Assembly (NCBI RefSeq): GCF_900101895.1
Contig: NZ_FMVF01000004.1
Span: 186,001 to 250,000 of the forward strand
DNA: 64,000 nucleotides
DNA from: Flavobacterium caeni
GTDB lineage: Bacteria; Bacteroidota; Bacteroidia; Flavobacteriales; Flavobacteriaceae
Direction: 5' to 3'
Position numbers and translations under genes: made by a program. The notes below the pieces were generated by a model. That model worked only from the letters and a program-made list of their open reading frames with translations, searched no databases and was not told the DNA's origin. Below are positions 49,780-57,297 of this stretch, piece after piece. Numbering within the stretch: the first letter of the stretch is position 1; every line of letters begins with the position of its first letter.

Positions 49780-51081
49780 TTACACCACTTGAAGCTGCGG
49801 TTCCCCGACACGATGAATTTCTTCATGCAGCCTGATAAAAAGCTCCGCGTTGTCATCCTGATTCTCACGTTGATTGATGTATCGCAAAAAGATTGATTCC
49901 CTGCTGTGCCCGGTAATCTTCATTAAAACGGACGTTTGCATTTTTCGATAGTAATTGGTGGCAAACGAGCGACGGCAACAGTGCGATGTGATAAGTTTAT
50001 ATTTTTCGAACGTGCCTAACAATTTTCTGTCGGTTAACGCGTCAAATATTTTTCCCTCAACCATTTCGTTGATTCCGGCAGTCTCACATACTTCTTTGAT
50101 GTAATCATTAAATTTTTGGTCGCTGATTTCATAAGGAAAATCGTTTTCAATTATATCGATAATGTGCGGAGCGGCAACACCTACAGTAACTCGCTTGTTG
50201 GTTTTCTCTTGAAAAATATCCATAAACATTCTTCCGTCCTTGTACCGGACGTTCTTTTTGGTCAGAATCAGTAAATCTTCGGCGCGTTGCCCAATTTCGC
50301 AACCAATGAGAAGCCATTTTTTCGCATTCTTTAGCGCCTCTCGTTCGAAATGCGTATCGAGAATCTGTTTTTGCTCTGCGAAAGATAAGGTTTGAATGTA
50401 CCGATCATCGTCTGATTCAGAAAACACCTCGATGTACTTTGCAAATGGATGAACCGGTATTCCTTTTCGCTCGGCTTCACGAGAAATCGTTTTGATATTA
50501 GCAACGAACTTCGACGCGGTATTTATGGCGTATTTCTTCGTGACCAGTAGCCAGTTGGTGAATTTGTCCACTGTTGTTTCGGATAAGTCCAAAAAGTGAA
50601 GTTGTTTTTTGATTATCGCTTGATACTCAACAATCACGTTTTTCGTCGCTATGAAACTATTGACGCGACTTTTGGAAATTCCCATCTTATAGCCGCCCGG
50701 GACTTTGACTTTTCGCGTAGCCGCGTTGTCGATTAATTCTTGGAGATAATGGACGAGTAATCCAATGTCGGTTTTCTCAATTCTGTTGAAGCAAGAGGCC
50801 ACTTTCTCTTCGAGCCAAAATTGATCGATTATAACACTACCGCCTGAATCGGCATTGAGATTTTCCCACACGAAAGCATCAAGCTTTTTTAGATTGGACT
50901 GAATTTGCTTGTTTTCGGCGGTGGTTTGTTTTGGAAGCCCGGTTTCGGAACTCCAATTTTTTGGATGGATTGAAAACCCGGTATTGGTTTCAAAAACATT
51001 TTGCCGGTCTATGCTGACACGGATTTTGATAGCGGCTTTCTTATTCGCCTTACTTCTAACTCTAAAACTGATTGATGCCAT
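49780..51081 (-). CDS. Tyrosine recombinase (island integrase)
   Basis: Site-specific recombinase, 433 residues, expected to catalyse integration at tRNA-Leu. Arm-binding N-terminal domain (ASISFRVRSKANKKAAIKI), SAM-like core-binding domain (about 100-200) and catalytic domain: Arg in EIGQRAEDLLIL, His-x-x-Arg in SHCCRRSFATNYY, His in ITGHSRESIF and the nucleophile Tyr in LRYINQ. All are present, so the enzyme looks intact. The longest frame starts at 51159 inside the TTGCCCAAC arm sites; MASISFRVRSK at 51081 is the natural start. The arm sites therefore lie in its promoter region, as in self-regulating integrases. It ends about 90 bases from the neighbouring gene and faces away from attR. 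Confidence 0.93.
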   Translation of the reverse strand: MASISFRVRSKANKKAAIKIRVSIDRQNVFETNTGFSIHPKNWSSETGLPKQTTAENKQIQSNLKKLDAFVWENLNADSGGSVIIDQFWLEEKVASCFNRIEKTDIGLLVHYLQELIDNAATRKVKVPGGYKMGISKSRVNSFIATKNVIVEYQAIIKKQLHFLDLSETTVDKFTNWLLVTKKYAINTASKFVANIKTISREAERKGIPVHPFAKYIEVFSESDDDRYIQTLSFAEQKQILDTHFEREALKNAKKWLLIGCEIGQRAEDLLILTKKNVRYKDGRMFMDIFQEKTNKRVTVGVAAPHIIDIIENDFPYEISDQKFNDYIKEVCETAGINEMVEGKIFDALTDRKLLGTFEKYKLITSHCCRRSFATNYYRKMQTSVLMKITGHSRESIFLRYINQRENQDDNAELFIRLHEEIHRVGEPQLQVV

Positions 51082-51140
51082 TTGATTTGAACTTTGAACA
51101 ATCCAAAGGTAAATAATAAAATCATACGAATTACACGTTT

Positions 51141-51160
51141 TTGCCCAACCGTTGCCCAAC
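51141..51160 (+). promoter_or_regulatory. Right pair of TTGCCCAAC repeats (probable integrase arm sites)
   Basis: TTGCCCAAC at 51141-51149 and 51152-51160, the same spacing and orientation as the left pair at 37073-37092 (18 of 20 bases shared). It lies 60 bases upstream of the integrase ATG and 143 bases inside attR. Confidence 0.6.
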
Positions 51161-51303
51161 GATGTTAAGATATTATTCTATGACATTAGATTTATTTCTG
51201 CTGATTCGAAAAGTTAAATGCTTTATGAAGTGTTGATTTTATTGTATTTTTTAATGATATTTCGTTTGAGTATAGTGGTTTTTAAAAATAGGCAAATCTA
51301 AAG

Positions 51304-51326
51304 GGTTCGACTCCGGCTCCGGGTAC
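51304..51326 (+). other. attR: right 23-bp direct repeat of the island
   Basis: Identical to 36994-37016, the 3' end of tRNA-Leu, but with no tRNA body upstream. It is followed at once by a terminator hairpin that was presumably the original tRNA-Leu terminator. Confidence 0.9.
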
Positions 51327-51502
51327 AAAAGCCTCCGATTCGTTCGGGGGCTTTTTCGTTTTGTGCCGGAGTCAAACCTGAAAAGGTTGACTTTGGTACA
51401 AAAACCTCCGATTCGTTCGGAGGTTTTTTCGTTTTGTACCGGAGTCAAACCTGAAAAGGTTGGCTTAGGCAAAAAAGCCTCCAGTTGTTCGGAGGCCTTT
51501 TT
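51327..51502. repeat. Tandem 73/71-bp hairpin repeat after attR
   Basis: Three terminator-type hairpins in a row: GCCTCCGA / TCGGGGGC (about 51331-51351), ACCTCCGA / TCGGAGGT (about 51403-51424) and GCCTCC / GGAGGC (about 51477-51496), each flanked by A and T tracts. Between them lies a second hairpin, GTCAAACCT-gaaa-AGGTTGAC, in the first unit and a close variant in the next. The spacing is 73 and then about 71 bases. The units end the tRNA-side transcript and, on the other strand, the 51525 gene. The AGGTTGACTTTGGTAC stretches look like decayed tRNA 3' ends. Confidence 0.75.
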
Positions 51503-51524
51503 TTATGATAATTTGTCTGTAAAA

Positions 51525-54347
51525 TTACCGCTTGACGACCCGCAATGTCCTAATTGCATCGGCTTGTTTCACCACAACATTGTAAACACCTGTCGGATAG
51601 CTACGGCCCAACTCAAAGTGTGCGTCGCGCTGCGTCGCCGATTCGAGCAGCCTGCCGAGCATGTCGTACACCTTGATTTCTGTGGTTTGTGGCGTGTCAG
51701 AAACCACATCGAGGACAAAATGTTCGGTGAATGGGTTCGGGCTTGCCGTAATTCTGATCGCTGTGTCTGCTTCGGCCGTAGACGCAATGCCCTTGGCCAG
51801 GGCGCCAGGCGCGGTAATCGAACAACCCGATCCCATGGGCGACCATGTGCCAGTAGTCAGTAAAGCCACACTTATCGTGTAAGATCCGGCAGGGGTAAAA
51901 ATTTCCGATGGGACGGCAGCGAACGTAAAATAAGGTGTGTTGCGATCGATTGTTGCCGAGGCATTATCGGCTTCGCGCACCACCAAGAAGCGGTACTGCG
52001 TTACCCCCGACATACTGGTAGTTGACACCAACGATCCGAGACCCGAAACCGTGCCGCCGCAATTGTTGATGCTCGGAACCGCCGGACTCGAAAGTTCGCA
52101 CGGCGCACCAAATAAGCCAAAGTCGCCGGTTGTTTTCACGGCTACCTCGATGCGGTAAGTGGTTCCATAGTGGTAACGCGCCAGCATCTGCAGGCTGAAC
52201 CAGTTTTGCACACGGTCGATGGTTTGCACGGCATTAGCCCCCGACGGATTCGTCAAATCGCTCACGCGGAAACGGTAGCCGGTCACGCCTTGCAGGCTGG
52301 TCGTTGCAATCAGCGTGTTGATCCGCGCCAGCGTAATGCCACACTGCGACGGGTTTACCGCCGCCGCACCGCCTTCGGACAGGATCGCCGGGGTAGATAC
52401 CAAGCAAGGCGAGCCCCAGCCCACCTGCCAGATTCCGGCGCGTTGCAACTGGATTTCGACCGTATAGGTGCTTGCATAGTCGTGCGATGGGAATTGCGGG
52501 ATCGTAAAATGCGGTACGTTGCGTTCGATGGTTTGCACTTCGGCGTCCTTGGTCAAACGGATGCGGTAGCCGGTAATCGCGTGTCCGCCCACGGTTTGGA
52601 TACCCACGAGTGTGTTGATCGAAGCCAGTGTCGCGCCGCAAAAAGCCGGGAGCAACGTGGTGGTCACGGTCCCCGTTTCGTCTGTCGTGCCATCACAATC
52701 GTCGTCGATGGCGTTGTAGGGGATTTCGGTTGCGTTCGGATGAACGGTCGCGTCGTCGTCGTTGCAATCGCCGTCGAGTACAGCAAAGCCTTCAGGGGCT
52801 TCTTCGGCACTTTCGGCGCACAGCGATACCTGCGCACCTACGCCATAGCCATCACCGTCGGCATCGGCATAAAACAGGTGTTCGCCTTGGATGGTCAAAT
52901 CGGCTCCATTGTCGGTTCCGATGGTTTCAAGATCACTGGCGACAACGCGTAAACGATAGCCCGAGCCCGGGGTTATAACAAGCGGCAAGGTTACGGGGAT
53001 CGATTCGGCTATAGCGCCATTCAAGGTTGCAATAGCGCTCGGATCGTCAAAACTCCCCGACGCATCCGACAATTGCACCGTGAAAACATTGCTGTCGGTG
53101 TAATAACCTTCGGCGGTCAAGTCTACATCAAAAGCAGCCCCAGGACAATACGGCCCTTCGGCGCCCAACGCGGTAATCGCTATCGAATTCGGCGCATAGG
53201 CGTTGATTTTAGAAAAATTGGGCTGCGTGGTGTTGTCATTGTAGTTGGTGGCCTCGCTTGCGACCAGGAATTTGCCGTCGGGTTGAAAGTTTGCTTTGTA
53301 AACAATGCCGTTCATTCCCGTTCCTGAATCGAACGTCAAATCATGGGAACCGTCCGTATTAAGTCGGAAAAAACGGTTGACCGTTGCGCCGTTGTATGTC
53401 GTGAAGGCACCACCCGCAAGTATTTTTCCGTTGGGCTGGCATACCAAGGTAAGCGGATAATCGTTCAGCCCGGACCCAACCGTAAAAGTAGCGTCGAGCG
53501 TTCCGTTGGCATTGATACGCGCCAGACGATTTCTTGGAAACCCAACACCACCGTAATTGGTGAAGTAACCACCTATGACGATCTTGCCGTCGGGTTGCAC
53601 GGCATGGGCCAGGACGGCGTTGTTCGTGTAGCGCACATTGGTGAACGTGGCGTCGCGCGTACCGTCGGCGTTGAGGCGAATCAGGTGGTTGGCATTGGTG
53701 CCGTTGAACATCGAAAACCCGCCGCCGATGTATATTTTGTCATCGGGCAAAACACTCGATGTCCATACGTAAAAGTTGGGTCCCACGCCGCCAGCATTGA
53801 AACTGGTATCGATGGTGCCATCGGCATGGAGCCTAAACAAGCGGCCCGACGTTCCGTTGTACTGCGTGTACAATCCGCCGATGATGATTTTCCCGGTCGA
53901 CTGTACTGAAATGGTAGTCACTTCGTTATTGGGCCCGGTACCTGGATTAAAATCGGTATCCACCGATCCGTCGGCGTTCAAGCGCGCCAAATTGGTTCTG
54001 GCTACACCGTTGAATGAGGTGAACGTTCCGCCGATGAGTACTTTTCCGTCGGCTTGTAAGGCCATGCTGTAAATGTATTCGGTCGAGATCGCGATGCCTG
54101 CGCCGGGATCGAAGGTAGGGTCGAGTGTCCCGTCGGGATTGATCCTGGCGATGCCCGCACGCGTGGTGCCGTTGTAATTGTCGAAGGCGCCCGCAATGAG
54201 GATTTTGCCGTCGGGTTGATTGACCGAAGTATACGTGACCAGGTCGGGTCCGCTGTTTCCGGTGTTGAAGCTCGTGTCGATGGCGCCTGGCTGGGCCCAT
54301 GCGGTAGCCGCAAGCAAAAAGCAAAACAATAAGGTAATTTTTCTCAT
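51525..54347 (-). CDS. Secreted delta-60 repeat / MopE-like protein, T9SS cargo
   Basis: Predicted exported protein of 940 residues. Signal peptide MRKITLLFCFLLAATAWAQ; about seven delta-60-type repeats (about 20-385; DGKILIAGAFDNYNGTTRAG and its relatives, each with F-N/D-P/S-G-T-G), which probably fold as a propeller; a MopE-like metal-binding segment (about 494-552, DADGDGYG, DGDCNDDDATVHP and DDDCDG); three repeats of about 85 residues (about 560-850) each starting with a Cys and INTL-type motif and ending G-x-P/S-C; and a type A T9SS sorting domain (about 865-940, SPNPFTEHFVLDV). The longest frame begins at a TTG two codons earlier; ATG 54347 is the usual start. It ends in the hairpin array beside attR. 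Function unknown; calcium binding is likely. Confidence 0.85.
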   Translation of the reverse strand: MRKITLLFCFLLAATAWAQPGAIDTSFNTGNSGPDLVTYTSVNQPDGKILIAGAFDNYNGTTRAGIARINPDGTLDPTFDPGAGIAISTEYIYSMALQADGKVLIGGTFTSFNGVARTNLARLNADGSVDTDFNPGTGPNNEVTTISVQSTGKIIIGGLYTQYNGTSGRLFRLHADGTIDTSFNAGGVGPNFYVWTSSVLPDDKIYIGGGFSMFNGTNANHLIRLNADGTRDATFTNVRYTNNAVLAHAVQPDGKIVIGGYFTNYGGVGFPRNRLARINANGTLDATFTVGSGLNDYPLTLVCQPNGKILAGGAFTTYNGATVNRFFRLNTDGSHDLTFDSGTGMNGIVYKANFQPDGKFLVASEATNYNDNTTQPNFSKINAYAPNSIAITALGAEGPYCPGAAFDVDLTAEGYYTDSNVFTVQLSDASGSFDDPSAIATLNGAIAESIPVTLPLVITPGSGYRLRVVASDLETIGTDNGADLTIQGEHLFYADADGDGYGVGAQVSLCAESAEEAPEGFAVLDGDCNDDDATVHPNATEIPYNAIDDDCDGTTDETGTVTTTLLPAFCGATLASINTLVGIQTVGGHAITGYRIRLTKDAEVQTIERNVPHFTIPQFPSHDYASTYTVEIQLQRAGIWQVGWGSPCLVSTPAILSEGGAAAVNPSQCGITLARINTLIATTSLQGVTGYRFRVSDLTNPSGANAVQTIDRVQNWFSLQMLARYHYGTTYRIEVAVKTTGDFGLFGAPCELSSPAVPSINNCGGTVSGLGSLVSTTSMSGVTQYRFLVVREADNASATIDRNTPYFTFAAVPSEIFTPAGSYTISVALLTTGTWSPMGSGCSITAPGALAKGIASTAEADTAIRITASPNPFTEHFVLDVVSDTPQTTEIKVYDMLGRLLESATQRDAHFELGRSYPTGVYNVVVKQADAIRTLRVVKR

Positions 54348-54676
54348 GTTCAATGTGGTTTTTTGAATCCAGGATGGAAGTTAGTACATTCTTGCTGAAT
54401 TGGCTACGGTTTTTGCGTTTATTTGAAATCTTTGGTGTTACAGAATGAAATTGACCGTAATTTTTTTGATCCAAACCGGTACATGGCGAAACGAGAATAA
54501 AAAAATAAGATATTTCTTCTTTTCGGACGCGACGAGATAAAGTATTTTCTGACAGGACTACAAATAGTAATGGGGCTTTTGTACACCAAAACTGTAATAA
54601 TTGATCTATTTTAACGGAAAAACGGGTGGCTTCAACGAATAAAAGGGTTTGTTTTTCAGTGTTTTATATAAAGAGT
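54348..54676. other. Intergenic stretch with no recognised gene
   Basis: A/T-rich region between divergent secreted-protein genes. No open frame of credible length, no hairpin terminator and no clear minus-strand promoter for the 51525 gene could be found by eye. Confidence 0.5.
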
Positions 54677-54684
54677 TACATTTG
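54677..54684 (+). promoter_or_regulatory. -7 element of the 54777 gene
   Basis: TACATTTG matches TAnnTTTG, with a TTTG 25 bases upstream (54648-54651), slightly wide. It predicts a leader of about 85 nt. Confidence 0.45.
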
Positions 54685-54721
54685 CCATGAATAAAGTATC
54701 AAAATTTCAACAATAAATAAA

Positions 54722-54749
54722 AACCCAATCAATAGCAAAAAATTGGGTT
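54722..54749 (+). other. 5' leader stem-loop of the 54777 gene
   Basis: AACCCAAT (54722-54729) pairs with ATTGGGTT (54742-54749) within the predicted mRNA leader, 27 bases before the ATG. There is no U tract after it, so it is not a terminator; a role in mRNA stability or translation is possible. Confidence 0.4.
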
Positions 54750-54776
54750 GTCCGCCTCTTATCTATCTCATTGATT

Positions 54777-56606
54777 ATGAAGCTATTGTTAATCCTACTA
54801 GCAATTTCTTTCCAGTCTGCCTTTTCGCAAGTCGGAATAGGAAATACGTCGCCAAAAGCGCAGCTCGACATTTCGGCATCCAGCGCAACGGCACCAACCA
54901 ATTCAGACGGAATCCTTATTCCACGTATCAATGCATTTCCGTCTATAAATCCGACCGCTGCACAGGACGGGATGTTGGTATTTCTAACCAACTCCGTAGG
55001 CACCAACCTGCCCGGCTTTTATTATTGGAGTCAGCCCGCTTTGGCATGGGTGGGCATCGACAGCAACAACAAGAGTTGGGATGTATCTGGAAACGCATCT
55101 GCCGTGAGCGGAACAAACTTCATCGGTACGACCAATGCGCAGGATGTGGATTTCAGGACCAACAATTCGATCAAAATGCGCCTTACGCAAAAAGGACAAA
55201 TCGAAATACTGAACACGGGCAAATCGGTTTTCTTGGGCCAGCAAGCCGGAGCAAACGACAACCTGGCCAACCGGCAGAACGTATTTGTCGGCTACCAAAG
55301 CGGTCTTTCCAGCACAAGCGGCGCCAACAACGCGGCTTTAGGTTATCAATCGCTACGCAGCAATACGATAGGAAACTTTAATGCTGCTTTTGGCGGCAGC
55401 GCCTTGCAGGCCAATGTTACGGGAGCAGGTAACACGGCGTCTGGACAGGCGGCACTGTTTTCGAACACCACAGGAAACGACAACACTGCCGTGGGCCATC
55501 GCGCGCTTTATGCAAGTACCGCTTCTAACGGCAATACCGCTGTGGGTATGTCGGCATTGCACGACAATACGATAGGGGCCGACAATACCGCCACCGGACA
55601 GTACGCGCTTACCGACAATGTTTCTGGTTACAGCAATACCGCTTCCGGATCTTATGCGCTTGAACACAATGCAACCGGCAGCAACAATACGGCCAGTGGG
55701 AGCAATGCGTTGTCCGGAAACGTATCGGGCAGCAACAATACGGCGCTAGGCGCCAACTCACTCGTGGTAAACGCTACGGGCGAGACCAACAGCGCGGTGG
55801 GTTTTTCGGCCATGCTCGAGAATACCACCGGATACGGCAACTCGGCACTGGGAGGCTCGGCGCTGTATTTCAATACCGAAGGCAACAGCAATACGGCGGC
55901 GGGGATTTCTTCGTTGCGCAACAATACCACGGGCGATAGGAATGCCGCTATCGGGGATTCGGCGCTTTCTTGGAATGAGACCGGGAACAACAACACGGCG
56001 CTTGGCAACCGAAGCAATGTGTCGCTCCCGTCGGGGATTTCGGGGGCTACCGCCATAGGAACGCAGGCCGTGGTCAATACGTCCAACAAAATGCGTTTGG
56101 GCAGCGCAGCGGTTACGGTGATCGAAGGTCAGGTGGCTTACGCTTATCCGTCGGATGCCAGGTTCAAGAACAACATCAAACAAAATGTTCCCGGACTCGA
56201 TTTTATCCTGCAACTCAAGCCGGTGACGTATCAATTCGACACCAAGAAATTCGACGCCCATCTGATGCAAAATCTGCCGTCGGATCTCAAAGGAGACACC
56301 GACTATGCCGCATCCTCGGCGATTGTCCACACAGGTTTTCTGGCCCAGGATGTCGAAAAGGCGGCCCAATCGATCGGCTACGATTTCGACGGGCTGCACC
56401 TACCCGATGCTTCCAACCCGACCGACAATTACAGCGTGGCCTACAGTCAGTTCGTGATGCCGATGGTCAAGGCGATACAGGAACAGCAGGCACAGATCGA
56501 ATCGGTCACCCAAGAGAATAAATCGCTCAAGGCCGCCGCCGCCAAGCAGGCGCAAATGATCGAATCGCTCGAAAAACGCCTTTCGGCACTCGAGCGCCGC
56601 CCGTAA
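54777..56606 (+). CDS. Secreted tail-fibre-like protein with S74 intramolecular chaperone domain
   Basis: A 609-residue exported protein, probably trimeric. Signal peptide MKLLLILLAISFQSAFSQ followed by the usual VGIGNTSPKAQLDIS opening of this Bacteroidota family. The central part (about 165-430) is a run of short repeats built on G-x-x-N-T-A-x-G-x-x-A-L, like trimeric adhesin head repeats. The C-terminal S74 domain begins SDARFKNNIKQ (Ser459, Lys464, the expected self-cleavage dyad) and ends in a coiled coil (about 560-609). There is no T9SS sorting domain, so secretion is by another route or through a partner. The longest frame begins at a TTG at 54771; ATG 54777 is preferred. It is followed by the response-regulator gene and shares its architecture with the 59283 gene. 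Confidence 0.85.
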   Translation: MKLLLILLAISFQSAFSQVGIGNTSPKAQLDISASSATAPTNSDGILIPRINAFPSINPTAAQDGMLVFLTNSVGTNLPGFYYWSQPALAWVGIDSNNKSWDVSGNASAVSGTNFIGTTNAQDVDFRTNNSIKMRLTQKGQIEILNTGKSVFLGQQAGANDNLANRQNVFVGYQSGLSSTSGANNAALGYQSLRSNTIGNFNAAFGGSALQANVTGAGNTASGQAALFSNTTGNDNTAVGHRALYASTASNGNTAVGMSALHDNTIGADNTATGQYALTDNVSGYSNTASGSYALEHNATGSNNTASGSNALSGNVSGSNNTALGANSLVVNATGETNSAVGFSAMLENTTGYGNSALGGSALYFNTEGNSNTAAGISSLRNNTTGDRNAAIGDSALSWNETGNNNTALGNRSNVSLPSGISGATAIGTQAVVNTSNKMRLGSAAVTVIEGQVAYAYPSDARFKNNIKQNVPGLDFILQLKPVTYQFDTKKFDAHLMQNLPSDLKGDTDYAASSAIVHTGFLAQDVEKAAQSIGYDFDGLHLPDASNPTDNYSVAYSQFVMPMVKAIQEQQAQIESVTQENKSLKAAAAKQAQMIESLEKRLSALERRP

Positions 56607-56616
56607 ATCCTACGCG

Positions 56617-56628
56617 CAATTACGTATT
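56617..56628 (+). promoter_or_regulatory. Shared 12-bp motif upstream of the response regulator
   Basis: CAATTACGTATT, repeated exactly at 59202-59213 upstream of the second S74 protein. It contains the palindromic core TACGTA and lies 42 bases before the regulator ATG. Confidence 0.4.
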
Positions 56629-56670
56629 TCTGAACCGTTTTCGTATCTTTAACTTGCACAAAAAAAGGCG

Positions 56671-57297
56671 ATGAAAAAACGCATAGGCATAGTCGAAGAC
56701 AACCGCGATTTACGAGAGGCACTGACCATGATGATCCAGTTCACCGAACAATTCGAATTGGCCGGAAGTTACGAAAACGCCGAAGCGGCCATCGAAGCGA
56801 TTCCTGTGGTGGGTGCCGATGCCGTGCTGATGGACATCAATTTGCCCGGGTTTAGCGGCATCGAATGTGTGGCGATACTCAAGCGGCAAATGCCCGATCT
56901 GTTGTTCCTGATGTGTACATCCTATGAAGACGACGACAAGATTTTCAAAAGCCTCGAAGCGGGCGCCAGCGGCTACATCCTCAAGACCGAAGGCCCGAAC
57001 AAAATCATCGACGCGCTCAACGACCTGTTCGACGGCGGCAGCCCGATGAGCGGCAGCATCGCGCGCAAGGTGGTGGCCAGTTTTTCGAAATTCCAATCAC
57101 AGCACCAGGAAATCCAGTCGCTCACTGCTCGGGAAAAAGAAATCCTCGATTTGCTCGCCAAGGGCAGGATGAACAAGGAAGTGGCGAGCGATCTAGAGAT
57201 CAGTACAGGAACCGTACGCAAACACATCCAGAACATTTACGAGAAGCTGCACGTCAACACCCGTGTCGAAGCGGTGAACCTTTACCTCAAGCGATGA
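56671..57297 (+). CDS. NarL/LuxR-family response regulator
   Basis: A 208-residue cytoplasmic transcription factor. Receiver domain: acidic pocket E9/D10, phospho-acceptor Asp55 in VLMDINLPG, Thr83 and Lys105 (YILKTE). Output domain: LuxR-type HTH from about 145 (LTAREKEILDLLAKGRMNKE, then ISTGTVRKHIQNIYEKLHV). The kinase gene downstream overlaps by four bases (ATGA), so it is almost certainly the partner. The 12-bp motif upstream of this gene and of the 59283 gene is a candidate binding site. Confidence 0.93.
   Translation: MKKRIGIVEDNRDLREALTMMIQFTEQFELAGSYENAEAAIEAIPVVGADAVLMDINLPGFSGIECVAILKRQMPDLLFLMCTSYEDDDKIFKSLEAGASGYILKTEGPNKIIDALNDLFDGGSPMSGSIARKVVASFSKFQSQHQEIQSLTAREKEILDLLAKGRMNKEVASDLEISTGTVRKHIQNIYEKLHVNTRVEAVNLYLKR

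Larger units (their letters stand above)
36994..51326. mobile_element. tRNA-Leu-integrated genomic island carrying metal-efflux genes
   Basis: About 14.3 kb between two identical 23-bp repeats, the left one completing tRNA-Leu and the right one standing alone. A tyrosine recombinase gene lies beside the right end, an excisionase-like HTH protein is nearby, and paired TTGCCCAAC repeats sit inside both ends. Cargo: a heavy-metal export operon. Maintenance part: replication-initiator-like protein, Xre regulator, small HTH proteins. There are no relaxase, coupling-protein, conjugation or phage-structural genes, so it is probably integrative and possibly mobilisable only by helpers. The right half is visibly more A/T-rich than the surrounding chromosome. 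Confidence 0.88.

Noticed and set aside
51327..51502. Hairpin array considered as a CRISPR array
   Set aside because: Only three units, spacers are near-identical rather than unique, no cas genes; better explained as duplicated terminator/tRNA-tail units.
51363..51863. 166-codon plus-strand frame crossing the hairpin array
   Set aside because: It runs through noncoding terminators and antisense to the sorting domain of the 51525 gene.
55300..56050. Regular repeats in the fibre protein gene, considered as a CRISPR-like or tandem DNA repeat
   Set aside because: The periodicity follows codons of head-type repeats; units differ at DNA level and there are no conserved repeat-spacer blocks.
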